The notes beneath the pieces were generated by a model that saw nothing but the letters and a program-made list of their open reading frames with translations, was not told where the DNA came from and did no database searches. Shown here piece by piece: positions 43,621-52,180 of a stretch of DNA of 64,000 nucleotides. Made by a program: the position numbers and the translations under genes. The stretch's first letter is position 1. Every line of letters begins with the position of its first letter. Source of the stretch: JABDQZ01 sp963801985 (lineage in GTDB: Bacteria; Pseudomonadota; Gammaproteobacteria; Chromatiales; Chromatiaceae); NCBI GenBank assembly GCA_963801985.1, contig CAWDGV010000001.1, forward strand, positions 103,711-167,710, read 5' to 3'.

Positions 43621-43730
43621 AATTGATGCAAGATGCTTGTTTGATGAAGTGTTGACAGCAGGGAAGCTGTCATCAAGCTTACATGGATGTATTTACAGCG
43701 TCTTGAGCGAACAAGCATCTTGCATCAATT
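43621..43730. repeat. 110-bp inverted repeat with perfect 21-bp ends
   Basis: The left arm AATTGATGCAAGATGCTTGT plus T (43621-43641) is perfectly complementary to 43710-43730. Inside is a smaller hairpin (GACAGC-AGGGAA-GCTGTC) and the string AAGCTTACATGGATGTATTT, which I recall from intergenic repeats of other gammaproteobacteria. MITE-like; no gene inside. Confidence 0.75.
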
Positions 43731-43741
43731 TAATCATAATT

Positions 43742-44872
43742 TTATTTTTTATATGGGGTTTTGCCCTGAAGCTGCTCGATATAGTGAGCCACACCATCAC
43801 GCTCATGCGCACAAAACTTGGCAATCGGCTGTCGATAGGCTTCATCAGTCAACCAGTGCGATGAGCGCGTCAGGGTTGGCTCAAAGCCCCTGGCAATCTT
43901 GTGCTCTCCCTGCGCCCCCGGCTCAAAACGCTCAAGTCCCTGTTCAATGCAAAACTCGATTCCCTGGTAATAGCAAGCCTCAAAATGCAACTGATCCACC
44001 TGCTGCGTACAACCCCAATGCCTGCCATACAAAGTAGTATCACTGACATACATCAGTGAACCGGCAATACACTCACCGTCAAGATCTGCCAGAACCAGCA
44101 ATACATTGTGCGGTAACCGTTGCCCAACCTCAGCAAAAAATGACCGGTTAAAAGTTGCCATACCCCATTTTTCCTCGAAGGTATTGTTATAAAACAGGGC
44201 AAAGTCATCCCAGTCCTTACCTGTTGCGGTCAGACCATTCAGGCGTCTTATAGAAACACCGGCTTTATAAACCGCTTCGCGTTCCCGCCTGATATTCTTA
44301 CGCTTTCGCGATACCAGTTGTCCGGTAAAATCGGAAAAATCCTGGTAGGCGCGATTAAACCAGTGATACTGGCAATCATGGCGTACAAGCAGTCCCTGTT
44401 CTTCGAAAAAATCCTGTTCAAGACCATCCGGAAAAAGACAGTGAAAGCTGCTGAACGGCTGTTGCTCAAGCATCGACAAAACAGTTTTTAACAGCACCGG
44501 GTAGCAGTCATTTTCCATGCCCTTTTTGCAGAGCATGCGCTGCCCCTGTGCCGGTGTATAGGGAACAGCAGAAACCAGCTTGGGATAATACTGCAGGCCA
44601 GAACGGCTATAGGCATCGGCCCAGCTGGAATCAAACACGAATTCACCGTAGGAATTGTACTTGGCATACAAAGGCATGGCGGCCAGCAGTCCCTGTTGCT
44701 GGTATACACCGATATGGCAAGGTAACCAGCCAAATTTTTCGCCCACACAATCATGCTTCTCCATGGCATGCAGGAACTCATGACGCACCAGGGGATTATT
44801 ATCCTGCACCAGGTCATTCCATTGATCAGCAGGAATATCTGCAATATGCCGATGTATTTTCACTTCAAACAT
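43742..44872 (-). CDS. GNAT/FemAB-like protein (PF04339)
   Basis: 376 aa. MFEVKIHRHIADIPADQWND, FLHAMEKHDC, YQQQGLLAAMPLYAKYNSYGEFVFD, KRKNIRREREAVYKAGVSIR and GLERFEPGAQGEHKIARGFE are the conserved blocks of the PF04339 acyltransferase family, called peptidoglycan-biosynthesis or GNAT proteins in annotations. The substrate is unknown. Divergent from the copper chaperone gene. Confidence 0.85.
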   Translation of the reverse strand: MFEVKIHRHIADIPADQWNDLVQDNNPLVRHEFLHAMEKHDCVGEKFGWLPCHIGVYQQQGLLAAMPLYAKYNSYGEFVFDSSWADAYSRSGLQYYPKLVSAVPYTPAQGQRMLCKKGMENDCYPVLLKTVLSMLEQQPFSSFHCLFPDGLEQDFFEEQGLLVRHDCQYHWFNRAYQDFSDFTGQLVSRKRKNIRREREAVYKAGVSIRRLNGLTATGKDWDDFALFYNNTFEEKWGMATFNRSFFAEVGQRLPHNVLLVLADLDGECIAGSLMYVSDTTLYGRHWGCTQQVDQLHFEACYYQGIEFCIEQGLERFEPGAQGEHKIARGFEPTLTRSSHWLTDEAYRQPIAKFCAHERDGVAHYIEQLQGKTPYKK

Positions 44873-44972
44873 TTAAAAAATTATAAACCGTCAATTTTGA
44901 GAATTCTTAAGGTACTGTTACATTTACACAGGTAAGTTACATGGAAATATTGCATTAAAGGATCAACCTGAC

Positions 44973-45392
44973 ATGAAAAAACTGCTTGGCTTAATCTTAC
45001 TGCTGCCGATGCTGGCGCAGGCTGAATACCTCGAAATCAAAGACGCCTGGGTGCGGGCTGCGCCACCGAATGCCCGGGTCATGGTTGGCTACGCGACTGT
45101 CAACAATCCCAGTGAATATGATATCTGGGTCACGGGAGCCAGCAGTGATGGCTTTGATGCCGTTGAAATACATGAAACTATCGAACAGGATGGCATGGCA
45201 ACCATGATCCACCTGGATCACATCAAGATCGAGCCCGGCCAGACAGTCAACTTCAACCCCGGCGGCAAACACCTCATGCTGTTCAGACCAAAAGGCTCAA
45301 GCAAGGTGGGCGACGCTATCGGCTTTTATCTGCACCTGGGCAATGGTGACAAGGAAGCCTTTTCCGCGACAGTCCTGAAAGACAAACCATAG
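44973..45392 (+). CDS. Periplasmic copper chaperone PCu(A)C
   Basis: 139 aa with signal peptide (KKLLGLILLLPMLAQA). The family signature of His and Met ligands is present: EIHETIEQDGMATM for the first His/Met pair and GKHLMLF for the second (HxM). It delivers copper to cytochrome oxidase CuA sites in the periplasm. No Sco gene is adjacent. ATTAAAGGA upstream may be the ribosome site. Confidence 0.92.
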   Translation: MKKLLGLILLLPMLAQAEYLEIKDAWVRAAPPNARVMVGYATVNNPSEYDIWVTGASSDGFDAVEIHETIEQDGMATMIHLDHIKIEPGQTVNFNPGGKHLMLFRPKGSSKVGDAIGFYLHLGNGDKEAFSATVLKDKP

Positions 45393-45451
45393 CTCCCGGC
45401 TTATCCATGGAACGATCGGCCGACAAAATCAGGCCGATAGTGAATTCCTTT

Positions 45452-45480
45452 TCTACATTCCCCTGGAAGTAGCATATAAT
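45452..45480 (+). promoter_or_regulatory. Sigma-70 promoter of the DAHP synthase gene
   Basis: TCTACA, 17-bp spacer, TATAAT, ending 33 bp before the ATG. The -10 box is perfect and the -35 matches 4 of 6. No TyrR box or attenuator is clear. Confidence 0.55.
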
Positions 45481-45512
45481 TTGTCAAAATCTTAAATATT
45501 AATGCGATATCC

Positions 45513-46571
45513 ATGATTTACCAGACAGACGACTTACGCATCAACTCGATCACCGAGGTCGAGCCACCAACCAGTATTCATGCCAAGCACCCCTTGACTG
45601 AAACTGCAGCCAGGACTGTACATGAAGCCCGTGAAGCGATTCACAACATCCTGCACGGCAAGGACGATCGTTTACTGGTAATCATTGGCCCCTGTTCCGT
45701 ACACGACCCCAGGGCAGCAATGGAGTATGCCCACAAGCTGAATGCTTTACGCGAGCAGCTTAAAGACGACCTGATGATTGTCATGCGGGTCTACTTTGAA
45801 AAACCCCGTACCACGGTTGGCTGGAAAGGACTGATTAACGATCCTGACCTGGATGAATCATTCAAGATCAATAAAGGATTATCACTGGCACGCAAGCTGT
45901 TACTGGACATCAATGAACTCGGCCTGCCGGCTGGTACTGAATTTCTTGACCTGATCAGTCCGCAATATATCGCCGACCTGATCAGTTGGGGGGCTATCGG
46001 TGCCCGTACAACTGAAAGCCAGGGGCACAGGGAACTCTCCTCCGGCTTATCCTGCCCGATTGGTTTTAAAAACGGGACTGACGGAAAAATGCGTATTGCT
46101 GTCGATGCTATTCATGCCGCTGCCAGACCCCATGTATTCATGTCACTGACCAAGGAAGGCCATTCAGCGGTATTTTCCACAACCGGCAATCCGGACACGC
46201 ATATCATTCTACGTGGCGGCCAAAGACCTAATTACGATGCCGAGAGCGTACAGATTGCCGCAGAAGAAATGCAACAATCGGGCCTGGCACCCAAGCTGAT
46301 GGTTGATTTCAGCCATGCCAATAGCCGCAAGGACCCTAACAAACAGGTTGATGTGGGACATGATGTAGCCCACCAGATTTCAAAAGGCGACAAGCGTATT
46401 ATCGGCGCCATGATTGAGAGTCACCTGGTTGCTGGCCGCCAGGATAATATGCCCGGACAGTCTCTGACTTATGGACAGAGTATTACTGATGCCTGTATCA
46501 GCTGGGATACCTCAGCTCCTTTACTGGAAAAACTGGCTGAAGCCGTACGCTTGCGCAGAGAATGCAAATAA
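45513..46571 (+). CDS. 3-deoxy-7-phosphoheptulonate synthase, class I (AroFGH type)
   Basis: First step of the shikimate pathway: condenses PEP and erythrose 4-phosphate. 352 aa. Signature blocks: IIGPCSVHDPRAAMEYAHKL, VYFEKPRTTVGWKGLINDPD, GARTTESQGHRELSSGLSCP, IGFKNGTDG and MVDFSHANSRKD. The length and N-terminal extension are those of feedback-regulated AroF/G/H; which amino acid inhibits it cannot be read from sequence. Confidence 0.95.
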   Translation: MIYQTDDLRINSITEVEPPTSIHAKHPLTETAARTVHEAREAIHNILHGKDDRLLVIIGPCSVHDPRAAMEYAHKLNALREQLKDDLMIVMRVYFEKPRTTVGWKGLINDPDLDESFKINKGLSLARKLLLDINELGLPAGTEFLDLISPQYIADLISWGAIGARTTESQGHRELSSGLSCPIGFKNGTDGKMRIAVDAIHAAARPHVFMSLTKEGHSAVFSTTGNPDTHIILRGGQRPNYDAESVQIAAEEMQQSGLAPKLMVDFSHANSRKDPNKQVDVGHDVAHQISKGDKRIIGAMIESHLVAGRQDNMPGQSLTYGQSITDACISWDTSAPLLEKLAEAVRLRRECK

Positions 46572-46634
46572 GAACAAAGTGTCAGTTCAGTACCACGGCA
46601 CTTAAACCGACTTCACTGAATTTGTAACAGCCCA

Positions 46635-46667
46635 AAACAAAACACCCCGCTATGCGGGGTGTTTTGT
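46635..46667. terminator. Bidirectional terminator
   Basis: AAAACAAAACACCCCGC-TATG-GCGGGGTGTTTTGTT: long perfect stem with T-run on either strand, between the convergent DAHP synthase and rplS genes. Confidence 0.92.
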
Positions 46668-46688
46668 TATTAGCTTATTGACAGGAAA

Positions 46689-47036
46689 TTAAGACAGCTT
46701 TTCCTTGATACGGGCAGCCTTACCTGTACGTCCACGCAGGTAGTACAGCTTGGCGCGACGAACATCGCCACGACGGCTCACCTGGATTTCATCAACCAGC
46801 GGGCTGTAAGTCTGGAAAACACGTTCCACGCCTTCACCATGTGAAATTTTGCGCACTGTGAAAGAAGAGTTCAGGCCACGGTTTTTCTTGGCGATACAGA
46901 CACCTTCAAATGCCTGTAAACGCTCACGGTTACCTTCCTTTACCTTAACCTGGACAACCAGGGTATCACCCGGACCGAAGTCAGGTACTTCTTTACTCAT
47001 CTGCTCGTTTTCGAGCTCCTGAATGATGTTACTCAT
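46689..47036 (-). CDS. rplS: 50S ribosomal protein L19
   Basis: 115 aa. DFGPGDTLVVQVKVKEGNRE, RLQAFEGVCIAKKNRGLNSS, FTVRKISHGEGVERVFQTYS and VDEIQVSRRGDVRRAKLYYL are the standard bL19 sequence. Last gene of rpsP-rimM-trmD-rplS. Confidence 0.98.
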   Translation of the reverse strand: MSNIIQELENEQMSKEVPDFGPGDTLVVQVKVKEGNRERLQAFEGVCIAKKNRGLNSSFTVRKISHGEGVERVFQTYSPLVDEIQVSRRGDVRRAKLYYLRGRTGKAARIKEKLS

Positions 47037-47041
47037 GGTTG

Positions 47042-47800
47042 TTACTCCTGTTCAGCAATGCTGGCTTCATTGCCATGGGCATTGTCATATTGTTCAACTA
47101 AATTCTGTTCATGTTCCGTCAGTTCCCTGTTGTTAAACAGGTCGGGGCGACGTTCCCGCGTTCTTACCAGTGACTGTTGCAGGCGCCATTGCTCAATTGC
47201 CGCATGGTTTCCACTCAGCAAAATTGCCGGTACATTTTTGCCATCCAGCACTTCCGGTCGGGTATAGTGCGGACAGTCCAGCAGGCCATTTACAAAAGAA
47301 TCCTGTTCTGCGGAGTCTGCATGCCCCAGTACACCTGGAATCAGCCGACTCACCGTATCTATCAATACCATCGCGGGCAACTCACCACCGGACAACACGT
47401 AGTCACCGATCGAGATTTCCTGATCGACCTGCTTTTCCAGCAGTCGCTCATCAATGCCCTCGTAACGTCCGCACAACAGAATCAATCCTTCCTGGTCTGA
47501 CAAGTCCCGCGCCATCTCCTGAGTCAATGGTGCACCCTGCGGACTGAGGTAAATCACTTTTGCTGATGGATTGGCCTTCCTGGCATCATCAATGGCTGCA
47601 TCCAGGGGAGCAATTTTCATCACCATGCCGGGACCGCCACCATAGGGCCTGTCATCGACTGTTTTATGCACATCCCTGGTGTAATCCCGCGGATTCCACA
47701 AATACAGCCTGATCAGTTCCTGTTCCCTGGCACGACCAATGACGCCTGCAGCCAGAGCTTCCATCATTTCAGGAAAGAGCGTAATGACATCAAAGCGCAT
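47042..47800 (-). CDS. trmD: tRNA (guanine-N1)-methyltransferase
   Basis: Methylates G37 of tRNAs; a SPOUT-fold trefoil-knot enzyme. 252 aa. MRFDVITLFPEMMEALAAGV, DDRPYGGGPGMVMKIAPLDA, YLSPQGAPLTQEMARDLS, LLCGRYEGIDERLLEKQVDQ, EISIGDYVLSGGELPAMVL and LDCPHYTRPEVL are all canonical. Five bp from rplS. Confidence 0.98.
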   Translation of the reverse strand: MRFDVITLFPEMMEALAAGVIGRAREQELIRLYLWNPRDYTRDVHKTVDDRPYGGGPGMVMKIAPLDAAIDDARKANPSAKVIYLSPQGAPLTQEMARDLSDQEGLILLCGRYEGIDERLLEKQVDQEISIGDYVLSGGELPAMVLIDTVSRLIPGVLGHADSAEQDSFVNGLLDCPHYTRPEVLDGKNVPAILLSGNHAAIEQWRLQQSLVRTRERRPDLFNNRELTEHEQNLVEQYDNAHGNEASIAEQE

Positions 47801-47831
47801 AGGCCCTCTCCAAACAAACCTTACATTCGGG

Positions 47832-48353
47832 TTAAAATTCCGGATCCCAGTCCAAAATCACCAGACCCTTATCCAGGTCGACGCTTTTGATTACCTGCTC
47901 ACGGATATAGGGCACGAGACGTTCTCTATCACCCTTAATGACCATCACGTCATTTGAACCCGTCTGAAACAGGTGGGATATTTCACCCAAACAAAAACCT
48001 TCGAGATTCTCTACACGAAGGCCTTCCAAATCTGTCCAGTAATATTCTTCCCTGTTTGCAACTGATGGCAGCTGTTCACGTTTTACCGCAATTTCACAGC
48101 CCTTTAATTCAGCCGCCTGGTCTCTGTCACTGTAGCCTTCCAGCTGCGCGACAACCCCTTTGCCATGCTTCTTTCCCTGCAGGGGCTTAATCTTATGCCA
48201 GGTTTTATCCTTACGGATAAGCCATGGATCATATTTCACGATGTTCTGAACCGGGTCGGTTTCAGAATATATTTTCAACCAGCCTTTGACACCGAATACA
48301 CCTGATACGTGCCCCAGAACAACAAGACGTTCATCTTTTGTGTCGCCTGTCAT
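47832..48353 (-). CDS. rimM: 16S rRNA processing protein RimM
   Basis: Assembly factor for the 30S head, binding S19. 173 aa, two domains: N-terminal RimM domain (LVVLGHVSGVFGVKGWLKIY) and C-terminal PRC barrel (EYYWTDLEGLRVENLEG). Lies between rpsP and trmD as usual. Confidence 0.97.
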   Translation of the reverse strand: MTGDTKDERLVVLGHVSGVFGVKGWLKIYSETDPVQNIVKYDPWLIRKDKTWHKIKPLQGKKHGKGVVAQLEGYSDRDQAAELKGCEIAVKREQLPSVANREEYYWTDLEGLRVENLEGFCLGEISHLFQTGSNDVMVIKGDRERLVPYIREQVIKSVDLDKGLVILDWDPEF

Positions 48354-48415
48354 TTTCCTGGTCTCACCCGATATTTAATTCGAACTGAATCTTCAGGTTC
48401 GACTTAAATCACACA

Positions 48416-48667
48416 TTAAGCGGCAGCGCTTGATGCCTGTTTCATCAGTGTTTTAACACGATCAGAAGCCTGGGCACCTTGAGAAACCCAGTAATCGACG
48501 CGCTCCAGGTCCAGGCGTAAAGTTTCTTCACCGCCCTTGGCCACTGGATTGAAAAATCCCAGGCGCTCGATATAACGACCATCACGTGGTTTACGATGAT
48601 CAGCTGCAACAATGTGGTAGAAAGGACGCTTCTTTGAACCGCCTCTCGATAAACGTATGCTTACCAT
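48416..48667 (-). CDS. rpsP: 30S ribosomal protein S16
   Basis: 83 aa. MVSIRLSRGGSKKRPFYHIV, AADHRKPRDGRYIERLGFFN and RVDYWVSQGAQASDRVKTLM are canonical bS16. First gene of its operon, with a promoter and a leader hairpin upstream. Confidence 0.98.
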   Translation of the reverse strand: MVSIRLSRGGSKKRPFYHIVAADHRKPRDGRYIERLGFFNPVAKGGEETLRLDLERVDYWVSQGAQASDRVKTLMKQASSAAA

Positions 48668-48699
48668 ATTAATAGAATCCTTAAAAATTCCGGATACAC

Positions 48700-48727
48700 A
48701 AAAACCCCGATTCCTCTCAAAATCAGG
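48700..48727 (-). terminator. Terminator-like hairpin in the rpsP leader
   Basis: Reverse strand: CCTGATT-TTGAGAGG-AATCGGG followed by GTTTTTG. A 7-bp stem with one G-T pair and a five-T run, placed between the rpsP promoter and its start. It could be an attenuator of the ribosomal operon; it may equally be a chance stem. Confidence 0.45.
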
Positions 48728-48749
48728 AGCCGGAAAAAGTAAAGCGCGA

Positions 48750-48777
48750 ATTATAAGGAATTAGATCGAAATGTGAA
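48750..48777 (-). promoter_or_regulatory. Sigma-70 promoter of the rpsP operon
   Basis: Reverse strand: TTCACA, 16-bp spacer, TATAAT, followed by a GC-rich stretch (TCGCGC) at the expected start point, as often seen at stringently controlled ribosomal promoters. Confidence 0.65.
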
Positions 48778-48794
48778 GGTTTTTTTGATAATAA

Positions 48795-48934
48795 TTTCAC
48801 CACCAAGGACACAAAGAACACTAAGAAAATTAGCTAATTGAGACTAAAAATCACTATTCATAAACCGGAATACTGAAACTCAGCCCTACTCCGGGGAAAA
48901 TTACTTTGCGACCTTTGAGTTCTTGGTGGTGAAA
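48795..48934. repeat. Paired TTCACCACCAAGGACACAAAG repeat between rpsP and ffh
   Basis: TTTCACCACCAAGGACACAA at 48795 and its inverted partner CTTTGAGTTCTTGGTGGTGA at 48912, about 80 bp apart. Member of the family at 2361 and 19754. Confidence 0.7.
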
Positions 48935-48936
48935 AA

Positions 48937-50317
48937 TTAGAATGGAAGCCCGCCACCTGGTGGCATGCCTCCTCCCGGAAACTTACCCTGCATGCCGCGC
49001 ATCATTTTTGCCATACCGCCGCCCTTCATTTTCTTCATCATTTTTTGCATCTGGGCAAACTGCTTCAGCAGCTTATTGACGTCCTGTACCTGGGTACCGG
49101 AACCCGCTGCAATACGCTTTTTCCTGCGAACCCTTGATGACGGCAGGGAACTCCCGTTCCTGCTGAGTCATGGAGTTGACAATAGCTATTAAGCGGTTGA
49201 TTTCTTTATCATTTACCTGATTTTTAACCTTGTCGGGAATCTGGTTCATACCGGGCAGCTTATCCATCAGACCACCTATCCCCCCCATGGCAGACATCTG
49301 CTGCATCTGCTCCTTGAAATCATCCAGGCTGAAGCCTTTTCCCTTGGAAATCTTCTTGGCGAGCTTGGCGGCTTTATCCTGGTCGATTTTCTGGGTAACT
49401 TCCTCAACCAGGCTTAAAACATCACCCATTCCGAGGATGCGGGATGCCAGACGGTCAGGATGGAAAGCTTCCAAAGCCGTGGTTTTTTCACCAACCCCCA
49501 GAAACTTGATCGGTTTGCCGGTAATCTGGCGAATCGACAGTGCCGCACCACCACGGGCATCACCGTCAGTTTTGGTCAGGATCACACCTGTCAGTTCCAG
49601 GCTGTCGTTGAAAGCCTTGGCGGTATTGGCAGCATCCTGACCCGTCATCGAATCAACCACGAAAAGGGTCTCAACAGGCTTGATCTCGGCATGCAGTTCC
49701 TGGATCTCCTGCATCATGTCCTGGTCAACATGCAGACGACCAGCAGTATCGACAATCAGCACATCCATGAAACGCTTGCGCGCTTCTGCGAGGGCGGAAC
49801 GTGCAATGGCGAGTGGTTTCAGATCCGGTGAACTGGGGAAAAATTCAGCTTCAACCTCTTTAGACAGCGTCTGCAACTGCTCAATCGCCGCTGGACGGTA
49901 AACGTCACAGCTGACCACCATGACTTTCTTTTTTTCGCGCTCCTGGAGAAAACGTGACAACTTGGCAACACTGGTGGTTTTACCTGAACCCTGCAGACCA
50001 GCCATGAGAATGACCGCGGGCGGCTGGGCTGCCAGGTTAAGCGTCTCATTTGCTTCGCCCATCATGTTAACGAGTTCATCGTTAACGATCTTGATCAGCA
50101 CCTGCCCTGGCGTCAGGCTTTTCATCACCTCTTCACCAACGGCTTTTTCACGGATTCTTTCAATAAACTGTTTAACTACCGGCAAGGCAACATCAGCCTC
50201 CAGCAAGGCCATACGCACTTCACGCAGCGTATCCTTAATGTTGTCTTCGCTGATTCGCCCCTGACCTCGCAGGTTCTTGACGACTTTACCCAAACGGTCT
50301 GAAAGATTGTCAAACAT
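48937..50317 (-). CDS. ffh: Signal recognition particle protein Ffh, with one frameshift near the C-terminus
   Basis: GTPase that with 4.5S RNA targets membrane proteins. N domain, then G domain with GLQGSGKTTSVAKLSRFLQE, VSCDVYRPAAIEQL, VDTAGRLHVDQDMM and ILTKTDGDARGGAALS, then M domain with KGKGFSLDDFKEQMQQM. One extra base near 49,115 shifts the frame after VIKGS and would end the protein at residue 414. In the corrected frame it continues RKKRIAAGSGTQVQDVNKLL, the RNA-binding part, then a Met/Gly-rich tail to TAA at 48937. Because ffh is essential, the shift is most likely a sequence error. Confidence 0.93.
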
Positions 50318-50358
50318 GGTTACCGGCTCTCTTTTTACTAACCTGTTATAAATTGAAT

Positions 50359-50389
50359 GTCATCCTGGCTAGAAACATGCCGGGATGAC
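50359..50389. repeat. Short fold-back repeat between ffh and ypjD
   Basis: GTCATCCTGGCTAGAAACAT then GCCGGGATGAC: 31-bp palindromic unit with complementary ends, similar to units at 24519 and 51266. Confidence 0.6.
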
Positions 50390-50452
50390 AAAAACAAATT
50401 ACATTATATCGAAATTCTTTTACGCCTGTTCAAGTTATGACATGATTGCCGA

Positions 50453-51256
50453 ATGGAACCGAAAATCTTGTCACTTGTTACTGCAGTGCTCTACCTGGCC
50501 AGTGGTTTTGCTACCGGGTACAGGCTTTTTAGTGTCCCTGAAAAAACCTTTTCAAGGATGCTGCCGCTATCAATTGGCTTGATTGCACTGGTTTTACATG
50601 GCTTCATTCTTTACCAGGGAACCATACTGACCGCAGGCTACAATCTTGGCATATTTAACGCCTTCTCACTGGTAGCCTTTACAATTGCAGCCATTCTGCT
50701 GATTTCTTCGCTGAGCAAACCAGTGGAAAACCTCGGCATTATCCTGTTACCTATTGCCGCCTTCACCCTCATCCTGCAGCTTCGCTTTCCCGGGCTCCAC
50801 CTGCTGAATACCAATGCCAGCTGGGGGCTGAAATTACACGTCCTGATTTCACTGATTGCCTACAGCCTGCTTACCCTGGCCAGTGTTCAGGCCATACTGC
50901 TGGCGATACTGGATAAACGCCTGCATGACAGAAAGCCCGGTACCTTTGTTCGTGCCATGCCGCCATTACAGACAATGGAAAAGCTGTTATTTGAGATGAT
51001 TGCTGTCGGTTTTATTTTACTGACTGCGGCGCTGATTTCCGGCTTTATGTACCTGGAAAGCATGTTTGCCCAGCACATGGTTCACAAAACCGTGTTATCG
51101 ATTGTTTCGTGGATCGTATTTGGGGTTCTTTTGTGGGGCCGCTTTAAATTTGGCTGGCGGGGACGCCTGGCAATTCGCTGGACTCTGGGGGGATTTGCCA
51201 CCTTGATGCTGGCCTATTTCGGCAGCAAAGCCGTGTTGGAAATTTTTCTAACATGA
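50453..51256 (+). CDS. ypjD: Cytochrome c assembly protein of the CcsA/HemX family (YpjD)
   Basis: 267 aa, eight or so membrane helices. Conserved block SWGLKLHVLISLIAYSLLTLAS with a His, and HKTVLSIVSWIVFGVLLWGRFKFGWRGRLAIRWTLGGF with a second His, fit heme-handling CcsA-family proteins. Divergent from ffh, the usual place for ypjD in gammaproteobacteria. Precise function is not established. Confidence 0.9.
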   Translation: MEPKILSLVTAVLYLASGFATGYRLFSVPEKTFSRMLPLSIGLIALVLHGFILYQGTILTAGYNLGIFNAFSLVAFTIAAILLISSLSKPVENLGIILLPIAAFTLILQLRFPGLHLLNTNASWGLKLHVLISLIAYSLLTLASVQAILLAILDKRLHDRKPGTFVRAMPPLQTMEKLLFEMIAVGFILLTAALISGFMYLESMFAQHMVHKTVLSIVSWIVFGVLLWGRFKFGWRGRLAIRWTLGGFATLMLAYFGSKAVLEIFLT

Positions 51257-51265
51257 GTCTTAGAC

Positions 51266-51338
51266 GTCATTCCAGCGAGCTTCTAGCTGGAATCTTTTGA
51301 GCCCGCCTGGATTCCGGCTGAAAACCTGCCGGAATGAC
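51266..51338. repeat. Tandem fold-back repeats, likely terminator
   Basis: GTCATTCCAGCGAGCTTCTA... GGAATC and GATTCCGGCTGAAAACCTGC... GAATGAC: two fold-back units facing each other. They fill the gap between the convergent ypjD and fliT genes. Confidence 0.65.
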
Positions 51339-51346
51339 GAGGATAT

Positions 51347-51658
51347 CTATTTAGCCTGATAAGCTTTAGCTTGGTTTCTGATCTTATTTATACCGAGCAA
51401 TTCATCTCTGACCGAACTTTTAGCCTCGTTTGCCAAAGCCTGTATTTTTTGATCGATGTCCATTATCTGCCTGATTTGCAGACCTTTCGGGCTGGAAGGC
51501 TCAACCGGTGAGGTATTTTCAAATAAGCTTGCAAGGATTTGCTGACGGGGCGCTTCGATTTCTAGCAGTTTTTCCCAGCTGCCCTCGTTTGCCAGGTCAA
51601 ACATTTCCCTGGTCATTTCCAGTACTTGCTCAAGCGAGGGTTCCTGAGTTTGATTCAT
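51347..51658 (-). CDS. fliT: FliT-like flagellar chaperone
   Basis: 103 aa, highly helical, NQTQEPSLEQVLEMTREMFD and WEKLLEIEAPRQQILASLF, then MDIDQKIQALANEAKSSV. This is the usual small-helical FliT type, which binds FliD before export. Assigned by position after fliS as much as by sequence, since FliT is poorly conserved. Confidence 0.75.
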   Translation of the reverse strand: MNQTQEPSLEQVLEMTREMFDLANEGSWEKLLEIEAPRQQILASLFENTSPVEPSSPKGLQIRQIMDIDQKIQALANEAKSSVRDELLGINKIRNQAKAYQAK

Positions 51659-51672
51659 TAGCGTGTAATCTG

Positions 51673-52122
51673 TCAGGGGTGTGCAGGTGAACCAGGGGCT
51701 TGTCCGGCAAGCTCAGAGCGCGAGCCATTTTTTACTTCATCCGGCATGGCATCCCAGGCTGACTTGATCTGCCCAATCAGACTGGAAACTTCGTCCAATG
51801 CAGAAGCATCATTATTGACATTCGCGTCAACTAGACGGCCATTAATATAGCCGTAAAGATCATCAAGATTGGTAGCAATTTCACCGCCGGCATTGAAATC
51901 AAGGCTACCTTTTAAAGCCGTAATGATCGACATCGCCATTGAAATCTGCTGGCCTTTGCCTTCAATGTCCTTGCGAGACATCATGCCCTTGGCAGTCGAG
52001 ACTTTATCCAATACACCTTCCATCAGCATCTGTACCAGGCGATGAGGCGAGGCATACTCAGCGGTTGTAGCCACACCACCATATTGATTTAAGGCCTTCT
52101 TCCTACCTAGCGTCATATCCAC
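51673..52122 (-). CDS. fliS: Flagellar export chaperone FliS
   Basis: Flagellin chaperone that keeps flagellin unfolded before export. 149 aa (GTG at 52122 or ATG at 52116). NQYGGVATTAEYASPHRLVQ, MLMEGVLDKVSTAKGMMSRK, ISMAMSIITALKGSLDFNAG and NLDDLYGYINGRLVDANVNN are typical FliS. Followed by FliT 14 bp on. Confidence 0.93.
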   Translation of the reverse strand: MDMTLGRKKALNQYGGVATTAEYASPHRLVQMLMEGVLDKVSTAKGMMSRKDIEGKGQQISMAMSIITALKGSLDFNAGGEIATNLDDLYGYINGRLVDANVNNDASALDEVSSLIGQIKSAWDAMPDEVKNGSRSELAGQAPGSPAHP

Positions 52123-52180
52123 ACTCGTTTTTGTTAAGTCTACTGTTCAAGTTTAGCGTCAAATTTTGTCGAATCTTTAA

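Noticed and set aside
44549..44886. Plus-strand frames opposite the PF04339 gene
   Set aside because: Antisense shadow of a well-conserved family.
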